From Bacillus_I endophytica_A (GTDB taxonomy: Bacteria; Bacillota; Bacilli; Bacillales; Bacillaceae_H), in NCBI RefSeq assembly GCF_026790145.1, contig NZ_JALAMS010000043.1:1-49534 (forward strand): a stretch of 49,534 bases of DNA, in the 5' to 3' direction. The position numbers and the translations under genes are program-made. The notes under the pieces are model-generated. The model did not search any database, was not told the DNA's origin, and saw nothing but the letters and a program-made list of their open reading frames with translations. Shown piece after piece: positions 48,590 to 49,534 of the stretch; the stretch's first letter is position 1; each line of letters begins with the position of its first letter.

Positions 48590-49141
48590 CTACTTTAATA
48601 TTTTTCGGTTTAAAATATTTTCTAACAAGGACCAAGCTTCATAACAGTTTGGTCCTGTGATGAAAGGTTCAAACCCATAGTTTAAGTACATATTGATAGC
48701 TTGATAACTCGTAGTTTGCGATGTAAGATAGGCTTTTGAATGATGATGAGCCAAAATATTCATAGCTGCACTAAGTAAAGGTTTTGAAAGTTTCGCCCCT
48801 TGATATTCAGGAGCGACACCTACCCAATGTATTCTACCCCATATTTCCCCATTACCATTTAAGTCGCCATACCAAGCTGTTGTTGTTCCAAGCACTTCTC
48901 CATTTTTATTTTCAATGAAAACACACCGCATGGACATCTCATCAATATATGGTCCAAATTCTTTATTGAAGTGTTCTAGTGCAGCTTTCTCGTTTTTAAA
49001 TTCATCTACACTTGTTTCAATCTTAGCCCAATTATCCTCGTCACCTTTTTCAAATAACCTAATTTGAAATCCAGTTGGAAGCGAATATTGAGGAATATCC
49101 AATAACTTCTTTCTCACCATTTTAAGTGGAATTCTTTTCAT
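48590..49141 (-). CDS. GNAT-family N-acetyltransferase
   Basis: This 183-residue acetyltransferase has the GNAT fold. Beta strands 2-3 are around MRCVFIENKNGEVLGTTTAW. Strand 4 is IHWVGVAPEYQG, followed by the acetyl-CoA loop AKLSKPLLSAAM (variant of the Q/R-x-x-G-x-G/A motif), then AYLTSQTTSYQAINMYLNYG and GFEPF typical of the C-terminal part. The substrate is not known. I chose the ATG at 49141 because AAGGAG lies 9 bases upstream; the ATG at 49150 touches that site directly. Confidence 0.87.
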   Translation of the reverse strand: MKRIPLKMVRKKLLDIPQYSLPTGFQIRLFEKGDEDNWAKIETSVDEFKNEKAALEHFNKEFGPYIDEMSMRCVFIENKNGEVLGTTTAWYGDLNGNGEIWGRIHWVGVAPEYQGAKLSKPLLSAAMNILAHHHSKAYLTSQTTSYQAINMYLNYGFEPFITGPNCYEAWSLLENILNRKILK

Positions 49142-49421
49142 TAAAATCATCTCCTTATAGGGGTTAATTGGAAGCTATGTAAAAGTCACCACGTACTTTT
49201 TAAGTATAGTTTAAGTTAAGCCTGTTTGTTTTTATTTTGTGAGAGTAATTTCTCAAAAATCTTTGCAACAGAACCATTTAAGTTGCTCTACAAATGTAAT
49301 TGTAAGTTTTAATTAAATCGCCAGAAATGAACTAAATAGATTAAGAATCAGAGCCATTTCTAATTATGATATGTTAAATGAACAATGAAAAACTTATCGA
49401 TTAAAAAAATCCAGCTTTCTA
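49142..49421. other. Intergenic DNA
   Basis: Between the acetyltransferase and the insertion sequence I see only A/T-rich sequence without a gene, repeat or clear hairpin. Confidence 0.4.
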
Positions 49422-49534
49422 TGTAAGGGACTGACCCCATGAAGTGAGACAAATAAAAAACACCTTTTCGTTAAAGATCGGATACAAATGACCGAACTAT
49501 AACGTGGAGGTGTTTTTTCTATGGGACCAAGAGT
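49422..49534 (+). mobile_element. Left end of an IS3-family (IS150-like) insertion sequence
   Basis: TGTAAGGGACTGACCCC has the TGACCCC core of IS150-group ends. After about 25 bases comes a hairpin, AAAAAACACC at 49447-49456 pairing with GGTGTTTTTT at 49509-49518, of the type that shields the transposase from outside transcription. Then follow a GGAGG site and an ATG. The element continues beyond the window. Confidence 0.7.
49521..49534 (+). CDS. Transposase OrfA start (partial)
   Basis: Only ATGGGACCAAGAGT is inside the window (Met-Gly-Pro-Arg...), with GGAGG 10 bases upstream. Its position just inside an IS3-type end makes it the first codons of orfA. The rest lies beyond the window. Confidence 0.6.

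Overview
The window is low-G+C Firmicute DNA, most likely from a Bacillaceae species (Bacillus sensu lato). Signs of this are strong AGGAGG ribosome binding sites, frequent TTG/GTG starts, AraR/CcpA-type control, an ECF sigma/anti-sigma pair of Bacillus type, and many small secreted proteins. It is draft sequence: two N bases lie at 33297-33298, next to a truncated repeat. I see no rRNA, tRNA or CRISPR array.

Layout. 1-6 kb: small secreted proteins and an ECF sigma factor overlapping its membrane anti-sigma factor. 6-16.5 kb: mixed accessory genes. These are a frameshifted membrane protein, an RlmA-type 23S rRNA methyltransferase behind a leader-peptide attenuator, a secreted glycerophosphodiesterase, DinB-fold and cupin proteins, a site-2 protease, a RibD-like reductase, a VOC protein and an SDR. 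16.5-18.8 kb: a tandem ~760-bp duplication carrying two copies of a small secreted protein, flanked by decayed genes. 18.8-22.5 kb: transporters and a second DinB protein.

22.9-31.2 kb: L-arabinose catabolism, araR < > araB-araD-araA, then a sugar/H+ symporter, a transketolase relic and galM. An AraR box fills the spacer of the araB promoter, and CcpA cre sites lie downstream. 31.6-33.1 kb: a DHA2 drug exporter. 33.6-39.4 kb: a quinate/shikimate locus (MFS, dehydrogenase, type II dehydroquinase, second MFS, convergent LacI-type regulator). Its strong promoter is followed by two 168-bp units that carry six copies of a CG-centred pseudo-palindrome. 40.7-44.2 kb: an MHS transporter, a third DinB protein, and a FusB-type EF-G-binding protein behind a second leader peptide. 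44.7-48.1 kb: an AraC regulator, an IolH-like isomerase and a doubly broken Gfo/Idh dehydrogenase. The right edge enters an IS3-family element.

Themes. (1) Two ribosome-protection genes (rlmA, fusB-like) each follow a short ORF and mutually exclusive RNA stems, which suggests antibiotic-sensed attenuation; the rlmA leader ends in Arg-Tyr-Arg. (2) Sugar and quinate catabolic loci with clear local operators. (3) Extensive gene decay. (4) A dispersed ~80-125 bp palindromic repeat family occupies many intergenic gaps and often ends genes.
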